This document shows, one piece after another, positions 1 through 8,564 of a stretch of DNA of 64,000 nt. Within the stretch, counting starts at the first letter, position 1; every line of letters starts with the position of its first letter. This DNA comes from Leucobacter viscericola. GTDB lineage: Bacteria; Actinomycetota; Actinomycetes; Actinomycetales; Microbacteriaceae. The DNA lies in assembly GCF_011299575.1 (NCBI RefSeq), contig NZ_CP049863.1, positions 3,410,001 through 3,474,000 on the forward strand, given 5' to 3'. The notes beneath the pieces were generated by a model that did no database searches, had not been told where the DNA came from, and saw nothing but the letters and a program-made list of their open reading frames with translations. A program made the position numbers and the translations under genes.

Positions 1-282
1 CAGATCAACGACGGCAGCTCTAATGCCTCGAAGGGATCGAACACGTCTGTCAGTGACACCTCGTTCCTGAACGGTGCAGATTCGGCGCTGACGCGGCCCT
101 TCATGGTCGGGTTCACCCAGGCGATTGATGTGATCTACTGGGTCGGATTTGGGGTTCTGATGCTCGCCTTCGTGCTGAGCTGGTTCTTCAAGGCTCCGCC
201 GTTGCGCACGCGCTCAGCGCTGCAGGAACGCGCGGACCTGGCCGGGGTGACAAACACCGGAACAATTCAGGTACAGAGCTAG
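1..282 (+). CDS. C-terminal end of a multidrug-type MFS transporter (partial)
   Basis: The reading frame is open from the first base and stops with TAG, giving the last 93 residues of a membrane protein. A hydrophobic segment at about residues 46-62 (IDVIYWVGFGVLMLAFVLSW) is followed by a short charged cytoplasmic tail. A polar loop followed by one last helix and a hydrophilic tail is typical of 14-helix DHA2/EmrB-type drug transporters. A TetR regulator starts 4 bases after the stop, an arrangement common for efflux pumps and their repressors. The family is inferred from this tail and context, because the diagnostic N-terminal motifs lie outside the window. Confidence 0.7.
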   Translation, partial: QINDGSSNASKGSNTSVSDTSFLNGADSALTRPFMVGFTQAIDVIYWVGFGVLMLAFVLSWFFKAPPLRTRSALQERADLAGVTNTGTIQVQS

Positions 283-286
283 CTGG

Positions 287-886
287 ATGAACGACCAGAG
301 CGCAGGGGAGACCTCCGGGCTTCGCGAACGCAAGAAGAGATTGCGACGTGAAGCTCTGCACGAGGCTGCCCTGCGCCTGGTCGAACAGCAGGGGCTCGAC
401 GGCACCACCGTCGAGCAAATCTGCGAAGAAGTTGGCGTTTCTGCGCGCACCTTCTTTAACTACTTTCCGTCAAAGACCGCAGCGGCCCTCAACCTGCACG
501 AGCAGATCTTCTCCCCGGAGGCGGCTGCACGATTCCGTGCAGCGACCGGTGAACTCATGCCTGCGATCTGCGAACTCCTCGCCGATTCCATGAGCTCGGG
601 TATCGAGCGTAAACGACTCAAACGACTCATCGCGGATCAGCCACAGCTCGTTACCGATTTCACGCAGTGGATGGGAACGTTCAAGGCCGAATTCCAGGCG
701 CTCGTTGAAGAGCGTGCTGTTTCTCCCGAGATGGCGGATGCCGCGATCATGCTCGCGCTGGCGGCTCTGCGCACCCTCATGCACCAACCGACGGCCGATA
801 CGCGCCCGGACGCTGTTCGTCTGCTGGAGACGATGGATCGGTTGATCGATGTGCGCCACACGATGCTGGCTGAGCTCCCCGGCTAA
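287..886 (+). CDS. TetR/AcrR-family transcriptional regulator
   Basis: The product has 199 residues, the usual size for the family. The N-terminal DNA-binding domain lies at about residues 16-62: a helix rich in Arg and Lys, then the motif GLDGTTVEQICEEVGVSART, then FFNYFPSKTAAAL, which fits the recognition helix and the conserved F-YF-SK end of TetR domains. The remaining 130 residues are helical and would bind the ligand and dimerise. It begins 4 bases after the transporter stop, so the two are probably cotranscribed and this protein probably represses its own operon. The ligand is unknown. Confidence 0.9.
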   Translation: MNDQSAGETSGLRERKKRLRREALHEAALRLVEQQGLDGTTVEQICEEVGVSARTFFNYFPSKTAAALNLHEQIFSPEAAARFRAATGELMPAICELLADSMSSGIERKRLKRLIADQPQLVTDFTQWMGTFKAEFQALVEERAVSPEMADAAIMLALAALRTLMHQPTADTRPDAVRLLETMDRLIDVRHTMLAELPG

Positions 887-1119
887 ATCGGTCCCTTTCG
901 CCGACTCTGCAGCCGCGCACGCAAGACCACCCCTTCTTCACGTAGGGTTCCCAATAATTTACGGATGATTCTCATATCGTCACGTAGAATTGCCGAAATC
1001 TCGCGAACCACTTCAGGTTTTGCAGCATGCTATCTCACAGGTGTATTGCGTTCTGAGTGCGGAACTGTCGTAGGCAGCTCCGGGTGAAGCGCAATGCGTG
1101 GAGAGTGAGGGGGGCGTGC

Positions 1120-2961
1120 GTGAAGCGCGAAAAATTCTTGTTGGGTGCTCTGGGATCAGCCGTGGGCATCGTGTTGGCGACGGGTGGGCTGGTCAGTCCG
1201 GCAATGGCGGTGTCGCTTGCCACTGAACCGGACGCGTTGGAGTACGTAATCGGTGAAGAGAGCGCGGCCTGCGTCATTGGTACGAACTCAGACGAGACGG
1301 TCACGGTCGCGAGCGCCGGTTCGAATTTGCTCGACGTAACTTTTGATCTCACGCGAGTGCCCGCGGGCGTGAACGCGGTGCGGGTGCCGACGCTCATTGC
1401 GAAGGGGTGCAGCAACTGGATTCACACGGTGACCTTTGTGGGATCCCCGGAGATCACCGATCTGGTTGTTGAACCGGACGCTTTCCACCAGAATCTGTGG
1501 GGCAATTCACTGGTGTCGGTGGTGTTTCCTGAGGGGGTGGAGAACCTCGACCTGCAGGGTCGTTCCTTCTATCAGTATGCGTGGGGAGTGGATAACGCGC
1601 TCACCGAAGTTGTGTTCCCGAGCACCGTGAAGACGATGCACATCGGCGACGGGGCCTTTTCGCAGGGGCGAGTTGACCAATCCGACGGTGACAACACCCT
1701 CAAGCGCATCGAGTTTCCGGAGGGCCTGGAGAGTCTCGTCATTGATCAGTACGGTTTTTACCAGATTTCGGGTCAGAACCTGGCGAACACCAACGCGCTT
1801 TCTGAGATCAAGTTTCCTTCCACGTTGAAGAATCTTGAGATTGGGTACCGGGCCTTTTCGCAGTGGTCAAACGGGGGACCGAACGCGCTCGAGAGTGTCT
1901 ACTTTCCTGACGGGCTAGAGCGGCTCATACTCGGAACGGATGCGTTCTACCAGTCGAAGAACGACCAGAATAAGCTCCGTCGCGTCTCGATTCCGGGTGA
2001 TCTGAAACAACTCACAATTGGCAGTGGTGCGTTCACCTCTCCAACGCTTCCCGTTGTGCTCGAGTTTCGCACGGCAAAGGTGCCGGGGGAGGCGGCATCG
2101 TCGGTCGCGCTCTTTCAGCAGATCGTTGCACCGAACGGACGCCTGTTCTGGTGGGGTGACACGTCGCGCACCTCAGAGGTGTGGGGAGGGAACCTTGTCC
2201 CGGGCTCAACCAACTACAACATTGCGGGCTACAGGCAACTGGACTTCGAACTCGACGGTGGTCAGCTCGACGAGTTCGCTGGATCAGAGAGCCGGTTCGC
2301 GTATCCCGAGGGTGAGGGACATGTCGCCTCCTGGAGCGGCATCGCCGAGTACACGGGTGTCTCACCCGCGTGGCCATTTGGGAGGCACTGGGTGACTCTT
2401 CCCGAGCCAACCAAGACCAACCACACCTTCCTCGGTTGGTGCGAGTCCAAGCCCCAGGGGGAGGTCTGCAAAGATTCAAGCGGCGCTACAGCTGACATGC
2501 TGACCGCTGCAAGCGAGTACGACCTTGAAGACACCGCGGGGGAGATCCCGGTGCTCTACGCCGTCTGGAGGGCCGCTGTGGTGCCTCCCAAGCTCTCCAC
2601 CCCAATCGCCCCCGCACTCACGGCCGTAGCCTGCGACGTGGCCCCTGAGGTGGCTATTCCGACTCGGGAGGGTGTGCTCTACGAGCAGCGACGCAAAGGA
2701 AAAACCGTCACGGTTACGGCCAAGCCCGCGGATGGCTACGAATTCAAAGCCGGGGCGGTGAGCACGTGGAGTTTTGATGTGACCGTGACACCGTGCAAGA
2801 ATCCCGTGAAGCCTCCCACCAAGGGAAGCCCAGCTACCGAAACAACGCTTGCCGCCACGGGCGCATCGGGCTCAGAGTTCCCAATTGCTCTATTGGGGAT
2901 CGCCGCTGGTGTGCTGCTGCTGTCACTGCGTAGAAGGCGGTCTCTACTAGCCACCAGCTAA
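1120..2961 (+). CDS. Secreted BspA-type leucine-rich repeat protein with LAATG sorting tail
   Basis: The chosen start is GTG at 1120, behind GAGGGGGG, because it places a signal peptide at the N-terminus (KRE, hydrophobic core, SPAMA|VS). An upstream in-frame start at 1057 would add 21 residues with no role. About 40-residue repeats with the pattern VxFPExLExLxIGxxAFxQ run from about residue 125 to 320 and resemble BspA-like LRR_5 units. A segment near residues 420-510 ending FLGWCES...LYAVW looks like an InlB B-repeat (Flg_new). The C-terminus has LAATG, a hydrophobic helix and RRRR, fitting an actinobacterial LAxTG sortase signal. A wall-attached adhesin or scaffold is likely. The stop region overlaps the convergent gene by 15 bases. 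Confidence 0.85.
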   Translation: MKREKFLLGALGSAVGIVLATGGLVSPAMAVSLATEPDALEYVIGEESAACVIGTNSDETVTVASAGSNLLDVTFDLTRVPAGVNAVRVPTLIAKGCSNWIHTVTFVGSPEITDLVVEPDAFHQNLWGNSLVSVVFPEGVENLDLQGRSFYQYAWGVDNALTEVVFPSTVKTMHIGDGAFSQGRVDQSDGDNTLKRIEFPEGLESLVIDQYGFYQISGQNLANTNALSEIKFPSTLKNLEIGYRAFSQWSNGGPNALESVYFPDGLERLILGTDAFYQSKNDQNKLRRVSIPGDLKQLTIGSGAFTSPTLPVVLEFRTAKVPGEAASSVALFQQIVAPNGRLFWWGDTSRTSEVWGGNLVPGSTNYNIAGYRQLDFELDGGQLDEFAGSESRFAYPEGEGHVASWSGIAEYTGVSPAWPFGRHWVTLPEPTKTNHTFLGWCESKPQGEVCKDSSGATADMLTAASEYDLEDTAGEIPVLYAVWRAAVVPPKLSTPIAPALTAVACDVAPEVAIPTREGVLYEQRRKGKTVTVTAKPADGYEFKAGAVSTWSFDVTVTPCKNPVKPPTKGSPATETTLAATGASGSEFPIALLGIAAGVLLLSLRRRRSLLATS

Positions 2962-3885
2962 CGCGTCACGGCGCAACTGCTCAATCTCTCGCGTGAGGTT
3001 CTGCCGAGCCCGCTCTTCCCACATGTGTTGAGCGGGCTCGGTGCGGTAGATGGCGGGTCGTGCAAGGTATCCCTCGAGGATCCGCGAGCGTCCCATCGCG
3101 AAATCCTTTGGGGCGACGTGGCTGTACTCCTCCCGCACCGAAAGGGCATACTCCTCGTAACGTGAGGGGTGTGCGGCGAAGATCGAGAGGTCTGCGTCGA
3201 GCAGGTGGGCAAGTGGATCGCCCGGATCCTGAACCGCGTGTGTCGGCGCCGTCGCGGCGATGAACTCACTTACCTGGCTCACGAGCGCGGAGCCAAGGCC
3301 AAAGCTGCTGAGCTGCTCGGTCGCGAGATGTGCCGAGTCGAGCTCGTCTGATGCGTTCCCGGCGTACACGGCATCGTGGTACCAGGCTGCGAGCAGAGTG
3401 ACCTCGGAAATGTTTTCGCCCCGGGTCGACAGCTGGTTTAACGCGAGCAGCACGTCTTCGAGATGGCGTTCGTTGTGATACTTGCGGTGTGGCTCGTTCC
3501 AGCGGTCGAGTAGCAGAGCTCCAACGCCGTGCCACTCGGTGTTCGAAGCAACTTCGAGTTGTTCGCTCAGGAGGGCCCACTCGCTGACGAGGTACTGCCG
3601 CCGCCGTACGGGTACAACTGCCTGACGGTCTACCTGTCGCACTCGCAACCCGGCACCCTGCAGGCGGTGGACGATGTCCCGTCCGGAAACGGGCAGCGCG
3701 CCAAGCTGCACGGCCCGCTCGTGGAGCGACGCCGGAACATCGTAGTGATCGAGATCGAAACCGCGCCGCGGAATATTGAGCCGCGCGGCAAACGCGTGCA
3801 GCTCATCGTAGCTCGTGTCAGAGACGAGATGACTCCACAGGGTGCCGTGGGCTGGCCAGGCCGGTGGATCAATAAGAATCGCCAT
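2947..3885 (-). CDS. DUF4031 domain fused to an HD-type phosphohydrolase-like domain
   Basis: Residues 1-85 (MAILIDPPAWPAHGTLWSHL...) match the DUF4031 family, usually a stand-alone small protein of unknown function. From about residue 115 there is an HD-superfamily-like module with YHNERHLEDVL and AAWYHDAVY, which carry the histidines and HD pair expected of a metal-dependent phosphohydrolase, and a later LLDADLSIF aspartate. Substrate unknown. ATG at 3885 is used; a GTG one codon upstream is also possible. The start codon lies in the arm of a strong hairpin that also covers the region behind the permease stop, so translation may be controlled by that structure. Confidence 0.8.
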   Translation of the reverse strand: MAILIDPPAWPAHGTLWSHLVSDTSYDELHAFAARLNIPRRGFDLDHYDVPASLHERAVQLGALPVSGRDIVHRLQGAGLRVRQVDRQAVVPVRRRQYLVSEWALLSEQLEVASNTEWHGVGALLLDRWNEPHRKYHNERHLEDVLLALNQLSTRGENISEVTLLAAWYHDAVYAGNASDELDSAHLATEQLSSFGLGSALVSQVSEFIAATAPTHAVQDPGDPLAHLLDADLSIFAAHPSRYEEYALSVREEYSHVAPKDFAMGRSRILEGYLARPAIYRTEPAQHMWEERARQNLTREIEQLRRDALAGG

Positions 3886-3926
3886 CACCTCAGGCTAGTA
3901 CGGCCCGAGGTGATGGCGATCCTTAT
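3872..3926. promoter_or_regulatory. 20-bp inverted repeat over the start of the DUF4031-HD gene
   Basis: Arms at 3872-3891 and 3907-3926 are complementary except for one mismatch, with a 15-base loop. On the minus-strand transcript the hairpin begins 8 bases after the permease stop, and its 3' arm holds the ATG and the first codons of the DUF4031-HD gene. It could terminate permease transcription or hide the ribosome site of the downstream gene. No T-run follows, so a classical intrinsic terminator is less likely. Confidence 0.7.
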
Positions 3927-3933
3927 CGAATAA

Positions 3934-5406
3934 TTACTTTGCGGCCTCGACAGCTTCAGCTGCCTCGGCTGCCTTGCGCTTTGCAAGGTTGCGGCGCACG
4001 AGCGGCCAGAAGGCCACGAGCACCGCGGTTGCAATGAGGCTCGTCCACACCTGCGTGCGACCGGCTTCCGAGGTCAGCATGACCACAAGGATGGCCGCAA
4101 TAGCCACAATCAGGAGGATGTTGAGCCACGGGTGCAGCCACATCTTGAGCTTCAGGCCAGCGACCTCTTCGGGGGTCATCTTCTGGCGCAGGCGCATCTG
4201 AGTGAGCGCGATGAAGGCGTACACGAACAGCGCGACGAGGCCGGCGGAGTTCATGATGAAGTCGAAGATGCCGGATCCCGGTGTAGCGAAGTTGACGATC
4301 GTCGCGATGACGGCGCCGCTGATCGAAGCGAGCAGAGCCATGACTGGAACACCGTTGCGGGCCTTCTTCGCCATGATCTTCGGGGCGAAACCCTGGGTCG
4401 CGAGCGAGGAGAACATACGTGACGCGGAGTAGAGCCCCGAGTTGAGCACCGAGATGACCGCGGTGAAGATAACGAGCTGCATCACCATTGCTGCGCCGGG
4501 CAGACCGAACAGCGTGAACACGTAGGTAAACGGTGCGGTAGCAACGTTGGTGGGCTCGGGCAGCTCGTCCCAGGGAACGATCGTCACGATGATGAGCACT
4601 GCGCCAACGAAGAAGAGCAGGATGCGCCAGATGACGGTTGAGGTTGCCTGACGAATGCCCTTGGCCGGGTTCTCTGACTCAGCGGAAGCCATGACGGCGA
4701 TCTCGGTGCCAAAGTAGGAGAAGATCACGAGGGCCACGCCAGTGAAGGCGACGCCGAAGCCGTTGGGCGCAAAGCCGCCGTGCTCCCAGAGGTTCTGCAC
4801 GGAGAAGGTCGACTCAGGCCACAGCCCGAGTGCAAACAGCACGCCGGCACCGAGGAAGACCACGATCGCGAGCACCTTGATGCTCGCGAGCCAGAACTCA
4901 ACCTCGCCGAACGAGCGCACCGAGACCATGTTGGCCCCGACAAAGATCGCGAGCAAGATGAGTGACCATGCCCACGACGGGACAGCCGCAAACCACGAGT
5001 TGAGTGTTTCGCCACCGAGGACTGCCTCGTAGGCGAGCACGCCCACCCAGAAGTACCAGTAGAGCCAGCCGACCAGGTAGGCAGCCCAATCGCCAAGACC
5101 AACGCGAGCGTACTCCATGAAGGATCCGATGGCGGGTCTCGCGGCAGCCATTTCACCGAGCATCCGCATTGCCAGGAAGACCAGCAGGCCGCCAATCAAG
5201 TACGAGATGATCGCTGCGGGTCCAACCGAGCGGATCACGTTTCCGGATCCAACAAACAAGCTCGCTCCGATGATCCCGCCAAGCGTGATCATGGTGACGT
5301 GACGCGACCGAAGCTTCTTGTGTACCACCGCCTTGGTGCCAGCTGATGTCTCGGGGGAAACTGGGTCGGAAAATACGTTGGTGTCGCTGGGGTTAGCGGC
5401 GTTCAT
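3934..5406 (-). CDS. Amino-acid permease of the APC superfamily (GabP-like)
   Basis: The product has 490 residues and about 12 hydrophobic helices. The first helix carries VTMITLGGIIGASLFVGSG, the GGxIGxSLFxGSG signature of the AAT/GabP branch. Other family marks are LGEMAAARPAIGSFMEYAR and YFGTEIAVMASAESENPAKGI. It should import an amino acid, or an amine such as GABA, by proton symport across the cytoplasmic membrane. The N-terminal 35 residues are hydrophilic, and the C-terminus is Ala/Glu-rich. The substrate cannot be told from sequence alone. Confidence 0.92.
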   Translation of the reverse strand: MNAANPSDTNVFSDPVSPETSAGTKAVVHKKLRSRHVTMITLGGIIGASLFVGSGNVIRSVGPAAIISYLIGGLLVFLAMRMLGEMAAARPAIGSFMEYARVGLGDWAAYLVGWLYWYFWVGVLAYEAVLGGETLNSWFAAVPSWAWSLILLAIFVGANMVSVRSFGEVEFWLASIKVLAIVVFLGAGVLFALGLWPESTFSVQNLWEHGGFAPNGFGVAFTGVALVIFSYFGTEIAVMASAESENPAKGIRQATSTVIWRILLFFVGAVLIIVTIVPWDELPEPTNVATAPFTYVFTLFGLPGAAMVMQLVIFTAVISVLNSGLYSASRMFSSLATQGFAPKIMAKKARNGVPVMALLASISGAVIATIVNFATPGSGIFDFIMNSAGLVALFVYAFIALTQMRLRQKMTPEEVAGLKLKMWLHPWLNILLIVAIAAILVVMLTSEAGRTQVWTSLIATAVLVAFWPLVRRNLAKRKAAEAAEAVEAAK

Positions 5407-5445
5407 TAATAATGCTTTCTGCGTAACAAACAGTGGTACGGGTGG

Positions 5446-5464
5446 GGTCCTGATCTATAGGACC
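5446..5464. promoter_or_regulatory. Possible operator at the permease promoter
   Basis: A perfect 6-bp inverted repeat, GGTCCT and AGGACC, surrounds a 7-base core. Read on the minus strand, the core contains TATAGA, a possible -10 box about 50 bases before the permease start. A repressor site over the -10 is plausible, but no recognised regulator consensus fits. Confidence 0.3.
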
Positions 5465-5540
5465 TAGGAAGTTTAGTTGAGGTCTGGCCTCATTAAAAAT
5501 CGCGCACTTGACTGTCGGCGGAAAGCGAACTGTGGGAGAG

Positions 5541-6722
5541 CTAGGGCTGTTGCCAGCCCTGCGTCGGGGAGGCCGGTGGTGCTGGCGGCGCAGGTGGAGC
5601 CTGTGTTGCCGCGAATGCTGGCGGAGCTGCGACCGGTGTGGCGAATGGGTAAGGCATGTTCTGCGCAGGAACGCCCTGGCTTACGCCGTTTTGCCAGTTC
5701 TCGAGGGTGAGGTCAAGACGCTCGGTTTTGCCGCGGGCATCGAGGTAGAGCAGGGTCGAGGCAATTGCCGTGCCGAGTGCTCCAAGCGCGGTGATCGGAG
5801 TCGTTATGACATCGCCCAGCACGCTTGCCAACGAGAAATCGTAAGTAGATAGAGGGCTAGCCGACATAGGGGCGAGCGACTCGAATCCGCTAAAAAACAC
5901 CAGGGCCATGAGCAGCCCGATGAGGCCTGTTGCGGCGGTAAATGCCAGTGAGACGACAAAGAGTGTGCCGAAGGTTCGCCAGACTCGCCCCTTGGTGAGC
6001 TGCCACGAGCGCGAAACCGCAGCCATTATCGTGGCGCCCTCAAAGACCATCACGCTCGGAACAAACGTGAGTTTTGTGAAAAACCAGATGAGAAAGACGA
6101 ACCCTGCGATGACAACTGCGGCGAGAATCAGGCCGATGAGTAGAGCGGCAGGCCCACCCGCTGCGATCGTAAACAAGACGCCAAAAATCATTGCGAAGAT
6201 AAATACGACTATTCCTAGGCCAAAACCGACGATCAGGCCCATAAGAAGCGAGTAACCCAGGATGCGCCACATGACGCGACTGATGCCAGTCCAGATCTGC
6301 CGTGCGCTGGGACGGTGGCCCAGGAAACGGGAACGTATGTTTTCGGCGGCAAAAGCGGGCACAAACGCTGCGGTAACGAGAACTACGAACAAGTAGATAA
6401 GAATCGCGAGAAATCCGAGCAGGCCGAACCCGACCATTGAAAGTGGGTTTCGGGCCTCAAACCCGGTGCCAGACGTTGACCCGAGCATTGAGATGTTCAT
6501 GAGCTGGTTGGTAATGACGGTCGCAGCTGCCGGTACGAGAACAGCCCAAATGAGCAGAACGGAGGCTTGTCGCCAGGGCATGGAAAATGCTGGCGAGAGT
6601 ATCTCTGAAAACAAAGAAAGCTTGCGAATTGCGACACCCTGCTGGCCAGGCCAGTCGTCGGAGTTCTTTGGAGGAACCGGGGCTCCGTAAGGGTGTGCGT
6701 TGCCGGGTAGCGGGCTACTCAT
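5541..6722 (-). CDS. Polytopic membrane protein with proline-rich ends, function unknown
   Basis: The product has 393 residues. A proline-rich hydrophilic N-terminus (about 45 residues) is followed by five or six long hydrophobic segments, then a Pro/Ala-rich tail with repeated APPAPPAPP. The helical region, including LTFVPSVMVFEGATIMAAVSR-SWQLTKG, resembles the membrane domain seen next to glycerophosphodiester phosphodiesterases and in many uncharacterised actinobacterial proteins; no catalytic domain is present. The gene lies upstream of the permease on the same strand, 134 bases away, and may or may not be cotranscribed. Confidence 0.75.
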   Translation of the reverse strand: MSSPLPGNAHPYGAPVPPKNSDDWPGQQGVAIRKLSLFSEILSPAFSMPWRQASVLLIWAVLVPAAATVITNQLMNISMLGSTSGTGFEARNPLSMVGFGLLGFLAILIYLFVVLVTAAFVPAFAAENIRSRFLGHRPSARQIWTGISRVMWRILGYSLLMGLIVGFGLGIVVFIFAMIFGVLFTIAAGGPAALLIGLILAAVVIAGFVFLIWFFTKLTFVPSVMVFEGATIMAAVSRSWQLTKGRVWRTFGTLFVVSLAFTAATGLIGLLMALVFFSGFESLAPMSASPLSTYDFSLASVLGDVITTPITALGALGTAIASTLLYLDARGKTERLDLTLENWQNGVSQGVPAQNMPYPFATPVAAPPAFAATQAPPAPPAPPASPTQGWQQP

Positions 6723-6888
6723 GGTAAAAGCTTTCGTTAGTTATTTCTGCGGGGCTTGCTGTGGTGAAGATTTCCAAATAATGAGACTACTTCCTAGCTG
6801 ACCCCACAACAAAACCATCGCGTAATCTGTAGGTATCGAACTTCGCGGCTGGCAGCAGCCGTGAGCCGTGCCCCCGAAAGGATTCACC

Positions 6889-8073
6889 GTGGAAGAGACC
6901 GTCATTGTTGCTGGTGCCCGCACGCCGATCGGCAAGCTTTTGGGAGGCCTCGCTTCCGTGGCGGCCCCCGAACTGGGTGCTCACGCGATTCGCGAAGCGC
7001 TCGCGCGAGCGGGAGTATCCGCGGCGGACGTCGAGGAAGTGCTCATGGGTAACGTGGTGCAGGCTGGAGTCGGCCCAAACCCGGCCCGACAGGCGGCACT
7101 CTCCGCTGGAATCGGACTGAGCACCCCTGCGGCGACGCTGAACAAGCTCTGCCCATCGGGGCTCGCAACCATCACCGCGCTTGATCGCTCGATCCGACTT
7201 GGCGAGCGTCGTGTCGCTGTTGCGGGTGGTTTTGAGTCCATGACACAGGCCCCGCATCTCGTGCGGGGCGCTCGCGCCGGGTTCAGCTACGGTGATGGCG
7301 CCTTTGAAGATGCGCTCAACCGAGACGCCCTGTTCTGTGCCATCGACCACTGCATTATGGGGGAGGGGACCGAGAAGCATCAGGAGCCCTACGGCCTGAG
7401 CCGCGAAGAACTCGACAGCTTTTCTGCCGAGTCGCACCACCGGGCTGCTGCTGCACGTGAGGCGGGGTACCTCGCTGAAGAGATCGTGCCGATCGAAGTG
7501 CCGGGCCGCCGCGGTGCGGTCACGGTGGCCGACGACGAGGGGATCCGGGAGGGAACTACCGCTGAGTCGCTCGCGCGGCTGCGGCCTGCGTTTGCGAAGA
7601 ACGGGATCATCACGGCGGGTTCGTCGTCACAACTTTCCGATGGCGGGTGCGCACTCGTGCTCATGTCGCGAGCGGAGGCCGACCGGCGGGGACTGCCCTG
7701 GCTCGCCAGAGTGCTGGGCGGATCCGCGGTTGCGGGCCCGGACACCTCCCTGCTGCTGCAGCCCGCCCGTGCGATTGAGGCGGCGTGTGCTGCCGCGGGA
7801 GTCTCAGTTGCTGACCTTGACCTGCTCGAAATGAACGAAGCGTTCGCCGGCGTCACGCTGCTGTCTGCTCGAGAACTCAATGTTGACCTTGACCGGGTCA
7901 ATGTCAACGGCGGTGCTATCGCGCTGGGGCATCCCGTCGGCATGAGCGGGGCTCGCATCGTGCTCACACTCGCCATGGAGCTCCGCCGCAGAGGCGGGGG
8001 GATCGGCGCGGCCGGACTCTGCGGGGGCGGCGGTCAGGGTGACGCGCTTGTCATAGAGGTGCCCGCGGGCTGA
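6889..8073 (+). CDS. Thiolase (acetyl-CoA C-acyltransferase family)
   Basis: The product has 394 residues, the standard thiolase length. GTG at 6889 is preferred because GAAAGGA sits 6 bases before it and the protein then opens with EETVIVAGARTPIGK; a GTG at 6868 has no such site. The acylated cysteine is in NKLCPSGL (about residue 88). The NEAFA motif, the GGAIALGHPVGMSGAR histidine loop and the GLCGGGGQGDA loop with the second cysteine are all present. It should cleave or condense acyl-CoA, either in beta-oxidation or as an acetoacetyl-CoA thiolase; chain-length preference cannot be read. It stands alone, divergent from the membrane-protein gene. Confidence 0.93.
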   Translation: MEETVIVAGARTPIGKLLGGLASVAAPELGAHAIREALARAGVSAADVEEVLMGNVVQAGVGPNPARQAALSAGIGLSTPAATLNKLCPSGLATITALDRSIRLGERRVAVAGGFESMTQAPHLVRGARAGFSYGDGAFEDALNRDALFCAIDHCIMGEGTEKHQEPYGLSREELDSFSAESHHRAAAAREAGYLAEEIVPIEVPGRRGAVTVADDEGIREGTTAESLARLRPAFAKNGIITAGSSSQLSDGGCALVLMSRAEADRRGLPWLARVLGGSAVAGPDTSLLLQPARAIEAACAAAGVSVADLDLLEMNEAFAGVTLLSARELNVDLDRVNVNGGAIALGHPVGMSGARIVLTLAMELRRRGGGIGAAGLCGGGGQGDALVIEVPAG

Positions 8074-8120
8074 GCTTGCGCGGCAGATAGCCGCGGGGCC
8101 AACGTGGCTAAGATCGATCC

Positions 8121-8483
8121 ATGCCCAACAGTGTCGTGGATCTCCAAGCCAAGCTAGACCTCTTCTCCGAGCACTGGTCGCCCAAGCGCGTCGCGCAGCT
8201 CAATGATTATGACATTAAGGTCGTCAAGCTGCAGGGTGAGTTTGTGTGGCACAGCCACGATGACACTGACGAGCTGTTCCTTGTAATCGCGGGACAGCTC
8301 ACCATCCAGCTTCGGGACCGCGACGTGCATCTCGGCCCGGGGCAACTGTACGTCGTGCCTAAGGGTGTCGAGCACTGCCCGCGCGCCGATGAAGAAGTGC
8401 ACGCCCTGCTGATGGAGCCCGCGGGGGTCGTCAACACCGGCGACGCGGGTGGTGAGCTCACCGCGACTGTCGAAGATATCTAG
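8121..8483 (+). CDS. Small cupin-fold protein
   Basis: The product has 120 residues. Cupin motif 1 is visible as [17 protein letters not shown], with two histidines and a glutamate that can bind a metal, and motif 2 as [17 protein letters not shown], with the last histidine. Such single-domain cupins may be metalloenzymes or small-molecule sensors, and no substrate can be named. It lies 48 bases after the thiolase and ends shortly before the promoter of the TetR/DoxX operon. Confidence 0.88.
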   Translation: MPNSVVDLQAKLDLFSEHWSPKRVAQLNDYDIKVVKLQGEFVWHSHDDTDELFLVIAGQLTIQLRDRDVHLGPGQLYVVPKGVEHCPRADEEVHALLMEPAGVVNTGDAGGELTATVEDI

Positions 8484-8495
8484 CGGGTGGGCGGG

Positions 8496-8524
8496 TGGAC
8501 AAGGGGCAGAAAATGCATCATAAT
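8496..8524 (+). promoter_or_regulatory. Sigma-70-type promoter of the TetR/DoxX operon
   Basis: A -35 box TGGACA (8496-8501) and a -10 box CATAAT (8519-8524) are separated by 17 bases. The -10 lies inside the left arm of the 41-bp palindrome, so a protein bound there would block RNA polymerase. Confidence 0.6.
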
Positions 8525-8556
8525 GAACATGTTCAGTGAACATGTTCATTATGATG
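8516..8556. promoter_or_regulatory. Perfect 41-bp palindromic operator for the TetR regulator
   Basis: Two 20-base arms are exactly complementary around a single central G at 8536. Each side also contains the 12-bp perfect palindrome TGAACATGTTCA, so two dyads stand in tandem, 13 bases apart. It begins in the -10 box and ends 8 bases before the TetR start. Position and symmetry fit an autorepression operator able to hold two TetR dimers. Confidence 0.85.
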
Positions 8557-8564
8557 AGGATCAG

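Noticed and set aside
8516-8556. The 41-bp palindrome as a terminator of the cupin gene
   Set aside because: It lacks a T-run and lies between a good promoter -10 and the start of the next gene.
8487-8564. Earlier starts for the TetR gene, giving 26 more residues
   Set aside because: The extra part translates the palindromic operator and promoter; ATG 8565 has the ribosome site and the family start.
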